Shown here: piece by piece, positions 1-7,173 of the stretch | How positions within the stretch are numbered: position 1 is the first letter of the stretch | Layout: each line of letters starts with the position of its first letter | From: Rhodospirillales bacterium | Lineage (GTDB): Bacteria; Pseudomonadota; Alphaproteobacteria; ATCC43930; CGMCC-115725 | NCBI GenBank assembly: GCA_947473305.1 | Contig: CANJCB010000032.1 | Span: 1-46,014 of the forward strand | Direction: 5' to 3' | DNA length: 46,014 bases | Made by a program: the position numbers and the translations under genes | The notes under the pieces: generated by a model | Databases searched by the model: none | Told to the model about the DNA's origin: nothing | What the model saw: the letters and a program-made list of their open reading frames with translations, nothing else

Positions 1-96
1 CGCACCAACAAGTAAAGCTCCACGGGCTTCATGCTCCCGCCCCTCGTCCCAAATCGGAAACGATGGGCTTACCACTGGCAGACTTTTACGCCGCCA

Positions 97-219
97 TCAG
101 CACCACTGCGGCGCCGATCCGTGGCCTACAATCGCACCGCCGCTCTCAATCAACCGCCCGTGTCCTTCATTGTCTTCGATCATCACCAGGGTAACGGGTA
201 AGTTAATGTTCATGTTCAT
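97..219 (-). pseudogene. Truncated response regulator, N-terminal fragment
   Basis: A short minus-strand frame opens with ATG at 219 and reads VTLVMIEDNEGHGRLIE after seven residues. This is the first beta strand, acidic pocket (E15, D16) and first helix of a CheY-like receiver domain, of the Rcp1-like type that usually continues into an NIRRAG motif. After residue 25 the similarity ends, and the frame stops after 40 residues instead of the usual 140 or so. The phosphoacceptor Asp and the switch Lys are absent, so it cannot work as a receiver. It is read here as a gene broken by deletion or recombination. A fragment of a different receiver lies at the other end of the window (45217-45396). 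Confidence 0.6.
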
Positions 220-529
220 TCATGTTCTTATCTGATTCCAGCTTAAGGCATCCTTACGGCAATTCCTCATAGAGACCGGCCGCAATATCTTGGCTACCTG
301 GTTGCGGTCAATCTCGGATCGTAAGGCCAAGGTCCTCGCGCGTCTTGCCCAGCTGCCGCTCGATCACGGCAATAGGGGAGAGGAGCGCAAATTCCGCTTG
401 GGCCTGGGCGTTCTCGATCGCATGCAGCTCTTCCTCGGAAACCTCTCTCTCGTGATCAATGCAATCGACCGAACCGCGTGATGACCAGTTGCACCAAGGC
501 GCCTTGGTGGGGCGTAGCCGGTAGCGCCG
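220..529. other. Gene-poor stretch with an open frame lacking a start
   Basis: No confident gene is seen here. On the minus strand a frame stays open from about 529 to a TGA at 308-310. It reads plausible protein, including EREVSEEELHAIENAQAQAE followed by an IERQLGKTREDLGL segment. It has no ATG, GTG or TTG at a sensible place, and a stop lies just upstream. This suggests the 3' remnant of a decayed helical protein. The opposite-strand frame at 290-481 looks like its shadow. The family was not recognised. Confidence 0.3.
492..509. repeat. Perfect 18-bp palindrome
   Basis: The sequence CACCAAGGCGCCTTGGTG equals its own reverse complement. It sits between the decayed stretch to its left and the end of the small minus-strand gene at 530. 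No run of T follows on either strand, so it is not a classical intrinsic terminator. It could be an operator, a recombination scar or a transcript-end structure. The sequence alone does not decide. Confidence 0.5.
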
Positions 530-751
530 TTACGACTCGTTCAACCCGACGCCACGTTCAGTGAGCATCGTAGTGGCCTTGGCGGTCAGCTTGAAGCCCG
601 AGCCCGTTCTACTCTGCGTAAGCTCCACGTAGCCTGTGGAAATAAGCCCTTCAACAAGACGCTTCTTGTCCTCGGTTTCGTGTGTCAGGCCGGACTCGCC
701 GATATCACATAGCACCGCAATTTGATCGTCTGTCAGGTCTGCATCGACCAT
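530..751 (-). CDS. Small hypothetical protein, winged-helix-like
   Basis: The frame encodes 73 residues from an ATG at 751. It starts with an LTDDQIAVLCDIGESG helix-like segment, continues with a KKRLVEGLISTGYVEL segment and ends in a FKLTAKATTMLTERG segment. That spacing resembles a small winged-helix or MarR-like half domain, where a helical part is followed by a K-L-T-x-K wing and a terminal helix. This is an inference from pattern only. The frame is open back to 1015, and an alternative start at 826 would add 25 unlikely-looking residues rich in Cys and Arg. No strong ribosome-binding site is seen at either start. It lies divergently from the response regulator at 1009, a placing that would suit a regulatory partner. 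Confidence 0.5.
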   Translation of the reverse strand: MVDADLTDDQIAVLCDIGESGLTHETEDKKRLVEGLISTGYVELTQSRTGSGFKLTAKATTMLTERGVGLNES

Positions 752-1008
752 TTTTGTCGCCGGTTCTGTCCCAATCCGCCCGCATGAACACGACACTTGC
801 GCTCTTCGTTCTTTAGCGCCGTTCATCGCTTCAACACTTATGGCGTGAAGGACGCTCGGAAAGCCCCGCCGGTGAGGGTGGGGGCAGAAGGTTAGCTCCT
901 CAGTCGGAACGAATGGGGCCCCGCAGGGTTTTATTGTTCCGGGGCATCGCCTAAGCCGTCGAGATTGCTCGGTGTATATCGACCTAGGATCGGCTTGGAG
1001 CAGGCAGC

Positions 1009-1389
1009 ATGGCAAGAATCTTGGTCATCGACGACGATCTCATGCTCGGCGAGCTTATCCGACGAGTCCTAACCTTCGATCACCATCAAGTCATAACGGC
1101 TGCAAGCGGGGTTGAAGGGCTCAGCAAATACCAGTCGATGCGGCCCGATCTTGTGATTACCGACATCATCATGCCGGACAAAGACGGTATCGAAGCCATA
1201 ATCGAGATCAGGCGGCTAAGCTCCCTTGTACCTGTCATCGCCATGTCGGCCGGCGGGCGTGTCAACAGCCCGGACTTCCTTAAAATCGCGCTTGCTTTGG
1301 GCGCAACCGCCGTATTGACCAAACCTTTCACGCCTAGCGGTCTGCAGGCAATCGTGAAGGAATGGGCCGGACCCCGTGCCGCTGCTTAA
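1009..1389 (+). CDS. Single-domain response regulator (CheY-like)
   Basis: The 126-residue protein is a complete receiver domain with no output domain. Visible landmarks are the acidic pocket DDD at 8-10, the phosphoacceptor D52 in VITDIIMPDKDG, the switch Ser/Thr position S80 in IAMS, and the conserved K105 in LTKPFTP. Such stand-alone receivers act by protein-protein contact or as phosphate shuttles in two-component phosphorelays. A GGAG ribosome-binding site ends 8 bases before the ATG. No histidine kinase is encoded in the window, so its partner is unknown. Its C-terminal third resembles the receiver fragment at 45217-45396 (IAMSxGG, then LGA, then KPFTxSGL), so the two probably belong to one paralogous family. 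Confidence 0.85.
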   Translation: MARILVIDDDLMLGELIRRVLTFDHHQVITAASGVEGLSKYQSMRPDLVITDIIMPDKDGIEAIIEIRRLSSLVPVIAMSAGGRVNSPDFLKIALALGATAVLTKPFTPSGLQAIVKEWAGPRAAA

Positions 1390-1567
1390 GAGTTTCCCGC
1401 CAGCGATAAAATAAAGAGTCATGGAATACGGCCCCGGCCGCCCCGGCCGCTCGGGTCGCCATCGCTTGACCAATCACAGGATCCGATGTCGACAGGTCAT
1501 GCCTCGTGTTGAGGGGGATTCCCATCCGCTCTATCCTGGACCGGTCTTTCTCCTGCGAGGGTTGTTC

Positions 1568-2290
1568 ATGAGCATGGAAATCAAGTCGCTGCTCGCCCCG
1601 ACCGGCGTTCTGCGGGCCGGCATCAATCTTGGAAACTTCCTCCTGGTCACGGGCAGGACTCCCGCTGGGGACCCGGTGGGCGTCGCTCCCGACCTGGCGG
1701 CCACCCTGGCGGAGCGGTTGGGGGTAGCGGTCTCCTATGTTCCTTATGAGAAGCCCGATCTGCTGGCAGACGCGGCGGATAAGGAGGCTTGGGATGTGGG
1801 GTGTCTCGGGGCGGAGCCGGCCCGAGCGACCAAGATTGCTTTCACCGAGGCCTATTGCGAGATCGAGGCGACCTATATCGTGCCGGCGGCGTCACCTCTC
1901 CGTCGCGCCAGCGAGGTGGATGCGCCGGGCAAACGCATCGTCGTGACGGCCGGCACCGCCTATGGCCTCTGGCTCGGAGCCAATATCAGGCAGGCGACGC
2001 TGCTCTCGGTGAAGGGCGCGGAGGAGACTTACCGGAAGTTCTCCGAGGAAAAGCTCGATGCGCTGGCGAGCCTCAAGCCGCGCCTGCTCAAGGATGTGGA
2101 GACCCTGCCGGGCATCCGGATGCTGGAGGGCAATTTCACGACGGTGCAGCAGGCCATGGGCGTGCCCCGGAAAAGCGAGGCCGCCATCGGCTTCCTGCGC
2201 GCCTTCGTCGACGAGGCGGTGACTTCGGGTCTCGTAGCGAGGCTTATCGAGAAACACAAAGTCCGGGGGCTCTCGGTCGCCAAGCGATAG
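1568..2290 (+). CDS. Solute-binding protein family 3-like, without signal peptide
   Basis: The 240-residue product has the layout of the family 3 (polar amino acid type) periplasmic binding fold: an early VLRAGINLGNFLLV strand, a GVAPDLAATLAERLGV helix, a DVGCLGAEPARATKIAFTEAY segment and a GKRIVVTAGTAYGLWL second lobe. In transporters these proteins bring a ligand to an ABC permease. The chosen ATG follows a GAGGG ribosome-binding site by about 7 bases. The frame is open upstream to 1421, but that extension does not look like a signal sequence. So the protein appears to be cytoplasmic, which is odd for the family. No permease or ATPase gene is adjacent. It may be a sensor or an enzyme-like relative, or it may have lost its export signal. 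Confidence 0.75.
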   Translation: MSMEIKSLLAPTGVLRAGINLGNFLLVTGRTPAGDPVGVAPDLAATLAERLGVAVSYVPYEKPDLLADAADKEAWDVGCLGAEPARATKIAFTEAYCEIEATYIVPAASPLRRASEVDAPGKRIVVTAGTAYGLWLGANIRQATLLSVKGAEETYRKFSEEKLDALASLKPRLLKDVETLPGIRMLEGNFTTVQQAMGVPRKSEAAIGFLRAFVDEAVTSGLVARLIEKHKVRGLSVAKR

Positions 2291-2366
2291 GTCATTAAAC
2301 CTGTCCGCGATTCCTTAATGCCCGCATAATCCTGGTGGACCACTGTCCAGGTCGTGCTGGTTCTTC

Positions 2367-2627
2367 ATGACGGCGAGTGACGAGAAAATGAGCGCTTCAT
2401 TCCTGACGGGTTCGGCCATGCAACGGGGTTGGATGACGGCCGACCGCGAGATCTATGCCTCGGCGCATCTCTGGATCAGCCGCCACGGCTCCCTGGCCGA
2501 ATGCGAAGCCGACCGCATGATCGAACTCGCCAACGAGCGCGGTCACGAGGCCGGCACCGCCGTGTGGCGTCGCATCGCCACCGCGGTCAGGACGCTGCGG
2601 TCGCAGACGGTCCGCCAACTGCATTAG
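2367..2627 (+). CDS. Conserved small hypothetical protein (DUF6961-like)
   Basis: An 86-residue protein with the pattern ADREIYASAHLWISRHG, then a stretch ending in a GTAVWRRIATAV helix. This resembles short alphaproteobacterial proteins in which a helix ending in RHG is followed by a helix ending in W-(R/K)-x-I. The family assignment to DUF6961 is from memory and tentative. No function is known to me. A second in-frame ATG at 2388 is an equally possible start, as neither has a clear ribosome-binding site. Its last four bases overlap the end of the convergent PEP-CTERM gene. Confidence 0.5.
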   Translation: MTASDEKMSASFLTGSAMQRGWMTADREIYASAHLWISRHGSLAECEADRMIELANERGHEAGTAVWRRIATAVRTLRSQTVRQLH

Positions 2628-3409
2628 GCCTGGCTTCCGACTCGCCTGCGCATCGCGAAAAGCCCGGCGAGCCCCAGGACGACCAGTCCCAGAGTGGCGG
2701 GTTCCGGCACTTGGGACAGGAATTGCCGCTGAGCCTGATTGCCCCGGGCATCGACGATATCGAGCTGATAGCCGCCGATATTGCCGAAGAACTCCGTCGC
2801 ATTGGCCAGGATGATGCCGAGATCCGTCGCGAAATGCGCATCCGCGGCATTGGTCGCGATCGTCCCATAGGCCACATTCCAGATCGCGGCCTGAACCGCC
2901 GCCGAGAAGGTGTTCAGATTGTTCGGCGAGGCATACATGATCGCCGCATAGTCCGCCGGTGCGGTGGTCTGGAAATTCGCCAGATCCGATGCGAAAGCGG
3001 CGAGCGTGGAAGGATCGAAAGTCCGGTGGGCCGTCGGTTGCAGAAGCGCGTTGCCGAAGGCGGCGATGGCCGAGATCTGGCTGATCTGATCGGCAGTCAG
3101 GGAAGCCGGCGGGGTGGAGTTGTTTGTCGTATAGGGCGCGGTGGTCGCACTATACTGCCCGCCCAGGAAGATTTCATGGAAGAGATCGACGCACCAGACG
3201 CCGAGATTGCCAAGACTCGTGGAAAGATTGATCTGCCCGCTATAGCCGGCATTGAGGGTGCCGCTTCCGAGCGCGCCTCCAGTCAGGGTGAGATTCTCGT
3301 AGTAGGTCACGCCCACGTCTGAGATCGTGATGCTGGTGGCCCCCGCCGGGGCGACGGCCGCGCCGCTGACGAGGCAGAACGACAGAATTCCGACCTTTAA
3401 CGCATTCAT
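2624..3409 (-). CDS. PEP-CTERM sorting domain protein
   Basis: A 261-residue secreted protein. An N-terminal signal peptide covers about residues 1-24 (hydrophobic stretch ending AGATS). The body is rich in Ser, Thr, Ala and Asn, as is usual for surface or exopolysaccharide-associated proteins. The C-terminus carries a complete PEP-CTERM tag: VPEPATLG, a hydrophobic helix and a final RRR cluster. In known systems an exosortase (EpsH/XrtA type) cleaves this tag and releases the protein to the surface or matrix. No exosortase gene is in the window. A GAGG ribosome-binding site precedes the ATG. Two cysteines at most are present, one in GVWCVDLFHE. The specific role of this protein is unknown. 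Confidence 0.85.
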   Translation of the reverse strand: MNALKVGILSFCLVSGAAVAPAGATSITISDVGVTYYENLTLTGGALGSGTLNAGYSGQINLSTSLGNLGVWCVDLFHEIFLGGQYSATTAPYTTNNSTPPASLTADQISQISAIAAFGNALLQPTAHRTFDPSTLAAFASDLANFQTTAPADYAAIMYASPNNLNTFSAAVQAAIWNVAYGTIATNAADAHFATDLGIILANATEFFGNIGGYQLDIVDARGNQAQRQFLSQVPEPATLGLVVLGLAGLFAMRRRVGSQA

Positions 3410-3591
3410 GATTCGGCATCCTCAAAACGAATTCAAGGCCCTGAAGTAAGCGCTATCCGCGCTGGCGGTTGTGCGCGATTGAACGTTTCTTGGCATTTTA
3501 TGAGATTGCCCCGGGCATCGTCGTGCGGCCCGTCAGGGGAACAAATCGGAGAAGAGGGGATTTTCTTCACATAACTTCGTGGAGGAGATAG

Positions 3592-3861
3592 ATGCGTAAG
3601 TCCCGTATGCTACTCGCCGCTTCCCTGGCTCTGCTGCCGGCTTTTGCAGCCTTTGCGCCGCATCCGGCCGCTGCTTCCTCGCGGCAGCCCCTGGCGGTTG
3701 AAGCGACCGACCCTCACAATACCGACCATGCCAATATCGCGCAGGTGGCCGACCGTTGTGGCCGCCATCGCCATTGGATGGATGGGCACCGCGATCGCTT
3801 CGGTCATTGGATCCGCGGGCGTTGCGTTGAAAATCGTTACAACCGTCACGACCGCTATTAA
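3592..3861 (+). CDS. Small secreted His/Arg-rich protein
   Basis: An 89-residue product with a clear Sec-type signal peptide: MRKSR, a hydrophobic Ala/Leu core, and a likely cleavage near AAAS around residue 29. The mature part of about 60 residues is rich in His, Arg and Asp, with clusters such as CGRHRHWMDGHRDRFGHW and two Cys. The clusters suggest metal binding or binding to anionic surface polymers, but this is inference. A strong GGAGGAG ribosome-binding site lies 5 bases before the ATG. A perfect intrinsic terminator follows 29 bases after the stop, so this is a monocistronic unit. The family was not recognised. Confidence 0.7.
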   Translation: MRKSRMLLAASLALLPAFAAFAPHPAAASSRQPLAVEATDPHNTDHANIAQVADRCGRHRHWMDGHRDRFGHWIRGRCVENRYNRHDRY

Positions 3862-3890
3862 ACGATCCCGTTCTCCTGCAACGGAGACTT

Positions 3891-3920
3891 AGCCCCGCCT
3901 TTGCAGGCGGGGCTTTTCTT
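3891..3920 (+). terminator. Intrinsic terminator
   Basis: AGCCCCGCCT and AGGCGGGGCT form a perfect 10-bp stem around the loop TTGC, followed by a T-rich tract (TTTCTT). It ends transcription of the small secreted protein gene just upstream. The A-poor left flank gives little support for activity in the other direction. Confidence 0.9.
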
Positions 3921-3939
3921 TGCCTCGGATCCGAGGCGC

Positions 3940-4167
3940 TTAAGGTGTCGTTCCTTTGAACCCGCGCTGGTCCTCCGCCGGATCTTCGTCGCAGTAGTCG
4001 ACGAGTTCCTGGGCGAGTTTGTCGAAGGCGCTTTTGTCGTAAAGGGGATGTTTTTCATCAAGCTCGATGTCGGTCGAGACAACGTAAACGGTCCTGACCG
4101 CGCCGTCCGGCGACGGAAGCTCGACCTTGCGAGCGTGCTTGAAACCGGGATTTGCAGTGGTGGCCAT
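3940..4167 (-). CDS. Hypothetical protein, 75 residues
   Basis: The product is short, soluble and acidic in its second half: a lysine-containing start (GFKHARKVELPSPDG), a beta-like VRTVYVVSTDIELDE strand pair, then a DKLAQELVDYCDEDP helix. No signal or membrane segment is visible, and the family was not recognised. Its ATG lies directly behind the T-tract of a terminator-like hairpin (4169-4206). The only ribosome-binding-site candidate, GGGAG, is part of that hairpin's 3' arm. The gene may therefore be expressed only by read-through from the lectin-like gene upstream, or when the hairpin is open. Confidence 0.6.
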   Translation of the reverse strand: MATTANPGFKHARKVELPSPDGAVRTVYVVSTDIELDEKHPLYDKSAFDKLAQELVDYCDEDPAEDQRGFKGTTP

Positions 4168-4168
4168 G

Positions 4169-4206
4169 AAAAAAGCTCCCTATTGGTGGTGATCCAACAG
4201 GGAGCT
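4169..4206 (-). terminator. Terminator-like hairpin overlapping the next gene's RBS
   Basis: On the minus strand AGCTCCCT and AGGGAGCT form an 8-bp stem with a 17-base loop, followed at once by TTTTTTC and then the ATG at 4167. It lies after the stop of the lectin-like gene (4227). It has the form of an intrinsic terminator. Its 3' arm contains GGGAG, which would be the ribosome-binding site of the 75-residue gene. Confidence 0.7.
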
Positions 4207-4226
4207 TGGCTTCAGGTTCCGTCAGA

Positions 4227-4910
4227 TTATTTGGCCGCGAAGCAATAGAAAAGCCCCGCGCCGCCGGTGCTCCGCAGCGCTTCGGTGTTGCAGCCGCCTC
4301 GCGTCAGATGGGTCGAATTCCACGACATGGCTACCGCGTCGTCGGTCAGCCCAAGCCTGTCCATGTGGCCGAGCATGGCGACACCTTCCGTGCCGTTCTT
4401 GGTCCAATTCCCGCAGGTCCTGTCCTCGCCAGCGGCAAAGGCCGTCCCATCGGGCTGCGAGCCGGTCAGCACGTCGTGGTCGTTGGTCGGGCTGCCCCGC
4501 CCGTTGACCAGCTCGCCCTTCTCGGTGAGCGCCGTATAGCGGTCGATGTTGTTGTTGCCGTGCAATTCGGCGAGGTTCTTGGCGATGGTGATGCCCTCGC
4601 GATTCTTCCAGGGTCCCTTGCCGATCCGATCGCGCGCGTTGACCGCTGGATGGCCGGCCGTCGCCTGAGTGCTCAGATAAGCCTTCCAGGTGTGGCTTCC
4701 CGCCCCCGCGCTCTGAGCCAGGCGCTGGCAGATCCGGTCGGCGCCTTCCAGGCCGCCCAGATCCGCGCCCTTGCCGGAACCGACGCTGGTGGTGAAGAAG
4801 GTCATCTGGCTGGCGGGCGGCGCCTTCTCCTGGGCGTCGGCGCTGGCGACAAAGCCGAGCAGCGCCAAGGCAGCGGCGGCCATCGCCGGGCTTTTCATTT
4901 TTTCAATCAT
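4227..4910 (-). CDS. Secreted lectin-like (endostatin-like fold) protein
   Basis: A 227-residue protein with a signal peptide ending about ASADA (residues 22-26). The mature part opens with MTFFTTSVGSGKGADLGGLE, followed by GADRICQRLA and HTWKAYLST, and later NARDRIGKGPW, ALTEKGELVNGRG and HDVLTGSQPDGTAF. This set is typical of bacterial proteins with a C-type-lectin/endostatin-like fold that are often annotated simply as lectin. The ligand is unknown. Four cysteines in the mature part could form two disulfides, which fits a periplasmic or surface location. GGAGG stands 7 bases before the ATG. A terminator-like hairpin follows the stop. Confidence 0.75.
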   Translation of the reverse strand: MIEKMKSPAMAAAALALLGFVASADAQEKAPPASQMTFFTTSVGSGKGADLGGLEGADRICQRLAQSAGAGSHTWKAYLSTQATAGHPAVNARDRIGKGPWKNREGITIAKNLAELHGNNNIDRYTALTEKGELVNGRGSPTNDHDVLTGSQPDGTAFAAGEDRTCGNWTKNGTEGVAMLGHMDRLGLTDDAVAMSWNSTHLTRGGCNTEALRSTGGAGLFYCFAAK

Positions 4911-5113
4911 CTACATCCTCCAGTGGTGTTTCCCCTGGCCGCGAGTGTAGGTGTTCGGGATAAGAGGTCTATGAGCATTTGCCGGCCTCACGCTATTGTG
5001 CGTCGGGTCGTCGAGGCCACAAATACGGTGCCGCGATTGCCAGCGCGCGATCGTTATTGTAGGACAATCAGAACAAGTCGCTTTCGGGCGCTTCTGGGAA
5101 TGAAAGGGAGATA

Positions 5114-5992
5114 ATGATGAATATGGGGGAATTTTCGCGGCGTTCGATGCTCGGTCTCATGGCGGGCGGCACGGCCGGTCTCGTTGTCGGCTCACCGGCC
5201 ATCGCACAGTCTGCCGGGCAGGGCCTCCTGGAGAAGCTGCGCAAGCAGGGCTCGGCCAAGGTCGGTATCACCAACGATATGCCCTATGCCTTCCTGAAGC
5301 CCGATGGGACCGTCGATGGCGTCGCTCCGACGATCACGAAGCTCTGTCTGGAACGTATCGGCATCCCGAAGTTCGAAGCCATCGTTTCAACCTATGGCGA
5401 GCTGGTCCCCGGCCTTCAGGCCGGGCGCTGGGATCTGATCGGCGCGGATATGACCATCAACAAGGCGAGATGCGAGCAGGTGTCCTACCTGGACCCCTAT
5501 ACGATCGACAGCGCGGCCTTCTGCTATATCCCGGAGAACCTCAAGAACCCGCCGAAAAGCCTGAAAGAGGTCGGCGAGAGCGGGGTAAAGCTGGGCGTTC
5601 TGCGCGGCACCTACATGCTGCCCGTCCTCAAGGGCAAGGGCGTGAAGGACGAAAACATCACCGTTTTCCCTGATATCGCGGGACAGATCGACAGCTTGAT
5701 CCAGAAGCGGGTGGAAGTCGCTTTCGCAGGCAGCACCTCGCTAAAGCAGATGCGGGCCTCGCGGAACAATGTCTATACGGTGGTCCATCCGATCCCCGAC
5801 GACGTGCTCCATGGCGCCAGCGCCGCGACGCGCGTCGCCGATACCGATCTCCTCGAAGCCTTGCAGACCGAATATCGCAAGATGAAGCGGTCGGGCGAAG
5901 CGAAGACGATCATCGAGAGATTCGGCTGGGAGGTCCTGCCGGGTCATACCGAGATGACGGCGAAGCAGGCCTGCGACGAGTCGCTGATCTGA
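5114..5992 (+). CDS. ABC-type solute-binding protein, family 3 (polar amino acid/ectoine type)
   Basis: The 292-residue product carries a Tat signal (RRSMLGLMAGG, cleavage near AIAQS at about 31). A family 3 binding fold follows: GSAKVGITNDMPYAFLKPDG, DGVAPTITKLCLERIGI, LQAGRWDLIGADMTI and a VKLGVLRGTYMLPVL second lobe. Relatives such as EhuB bind ectoines or amino acids for an ABC importer. The ligand here cannot be read from sequence. AAGGGAG sits 5 bases before the ATG. No permease or ATPase gene lies on either side, so it is an orphan binding protein served by a transporter elsewhere, or a receptor. Confidence 0.85.
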   Translation: MMNMGEFSRRSMLGLMAGGTAGLVVGSPAIAQSAGQGLLEKLRKQGSAKVGITNDMPYAFLKPDGTVDGVAPTITKLCLERIGIPKFEAIVSTYGELVPGLQAGRWDLIGADMTINKARCEQVSYLDPYTIDSAAFCYIPENLKNPPKSLKEVGESGVKLGVLRGTYMLPVLKGKGVKDENITVFPDIAGQIDSLIQKRVEVAFAGSTSLKQMRASRNNVYTVVHPIPDDVLHGASAATRVADTDLLEALQTEYRKMKRSGEAKTIIERFGWEVLPGHTEMTAKQACDESLI

Positions 5993-6023
5993 GAAAACGA
6001 TCACAATAGGGTCGGGTTTTTCG

Positions 6024-6063
6024 CGCTGGGATCACTGGGACATTCATTCCGGCGATCCCAGCG
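6024..6063. other. Long hairpin between convergent genes
   Basis: CGCTGGGATC and GATCCCAGCG form a perfect 10-bp stem around a 20-base loop. It lies between the ends of the solute-binding-protein gene (5992) and the asparaginase gene (6111). Neither side has a T-run, so it may stabilise or end both transcripts by another route, or be a repeat remnant. Confidence 0.6.
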
Positions 6064-6110
6064 TGGATCGATGCTGGGGCCTTCGCAGCCCAAGCAAAAA
6101 CTGTAGCAGA

Positions 6111-7106
6111 TCAGTAAGCGGCGAAGATCCGATTGATCTCCGCCTTGTCTTTCGTAACGGTCAGGGCCAGCGCCAGAAGCAGCCGCGCCTTTTGCGGATT
6201 GAGGGTATCGGCCGTGAGGAAACCCGCTTCCCGCAATTTCCTGCCCGCGTGAGCCCGGCCGCTGCCGACGCGCGTCGACAGCATGACGATGACGCCCCGC
6301 GCCGCGGCCTCGCGCATCAGTGCAACCTCCGCGCTGCCCGGATAGCCCGCGCCGAATCCTGCGCTTACGATGCCGCGCGCTCCGGCTTGTAGGAAGGCGC
6401 GAACCGCAGCCCCGTCGGATCCGACATAGGCGTAGGAGATATCCACGCGGGGCAGGGCGTCGAGGCCTCGCACGTCGAACTCTGTATCGGGCGCGCGACG
6501 ACGCAGGGGAGCGCGGTAATAGCTCACCTCATTGCCATCGACCTGTCCCAGGATGCCGAAATCGGGCGTGCGGAAGGTCTGAAGCCGGAAGGTGGATGTC
6601 TTCGTTACGTCCCGCGCCGCCTGGATCTCGTCGTTCAGCATGACCAACACGCCCATGCCGCGCGAGGCCGGATCGGCCGCAACCCGGATGGCATTGACGA
6701 GATTGAGGCCGGCGTCGCTCGACAGGCCGTTGGCGGGGCGCTGGGAGCCGACCACCACGACGGGGACTTTCACCTTGATCGTCAGATTGAGGAAGAAGGC
6801 CGTTTCCTCGAGGGAAGCCGTCCCATGGCTGAGGACGATGCCCGCAAGATCGGGATGCTCGCCGACGAGCTTGTCGCAGAGCCCGATGATTTCCTTCCAC
6901 TCCGGAAAGCCGATGTCGAAGCTGGGCACGGCTCGGAAACCGACGGGGATGATGTTCGCGATCTTCGCCGCTTCGGGAAAGCGGGCGAGCACTTCCTCCG
7001 CTTCGAGTTTGGCGCCATGGGACGCGTAATCGATGATGTCCAGCGTGTCCTTGCCCAGGGATCCGATCGTCCCGCCGGTTCCGATGAAAGCGACCTTGGG
7101 CTTCAT
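6111..7106 (-). CDS. Asparaginase family protein
   Basis: A 331-residue protein of the bacterial L-asparaginase family, which hydrolyses asparagine to aspartate and ammonia. The first active-site threonine is T13 in GTGGTIGS, S62 lies at the expected substrate-binding Ser, T96 is in HGTASLEET, and K169 is in DVTKTST. At the position of the catalytic-triad Asp of E. coli AsnB-type enzyme II (D90) this protein has A97, so activity or substrate preference could differ. There is no signal peptide, so it should be cytoplasmic. GAGAGGA precedes the ATG by 7 bases. It is divergent from a RidA-family gene 67 bases away, so the two may share a control region. Confidence 0.85.
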   Translation of the reverse strand: MKPKVAFIGTGGTIGSLGKDTLDIIDYASHGAKLEAEEVLARFPEAAKIANIIPVGFRAVPSFDIGFPEWKEIIGLCDKLVGEHPDLAGIVLSHGTASLEETAFFLNLTIKVKVPVVVVGSQRPANGLSSDAGLNLVNAIRVAADPASRGMGVLVMLNDEIQAARDVTKTSTFRLQTFRTPDFGILGQVDGNEVSYYRAPLRRRAPDTEFDVRGLDALPRVDISYAYVGSDGAAVRAFLQAGARGIVSAGFGAGYPGSAEVALMREAAARGVIVMLSTRVGSGRAHAGRKLREAGFLTADTLNPQKARLLLALALTVTKDKAEINRIFAAY

Positions 7107-7173
7107 GGCTGTTCCTCTCGATTCTTGATGGGTCTACCATAGGCCCAAAGAGGCATTGCGTCAGGATAGGGCC

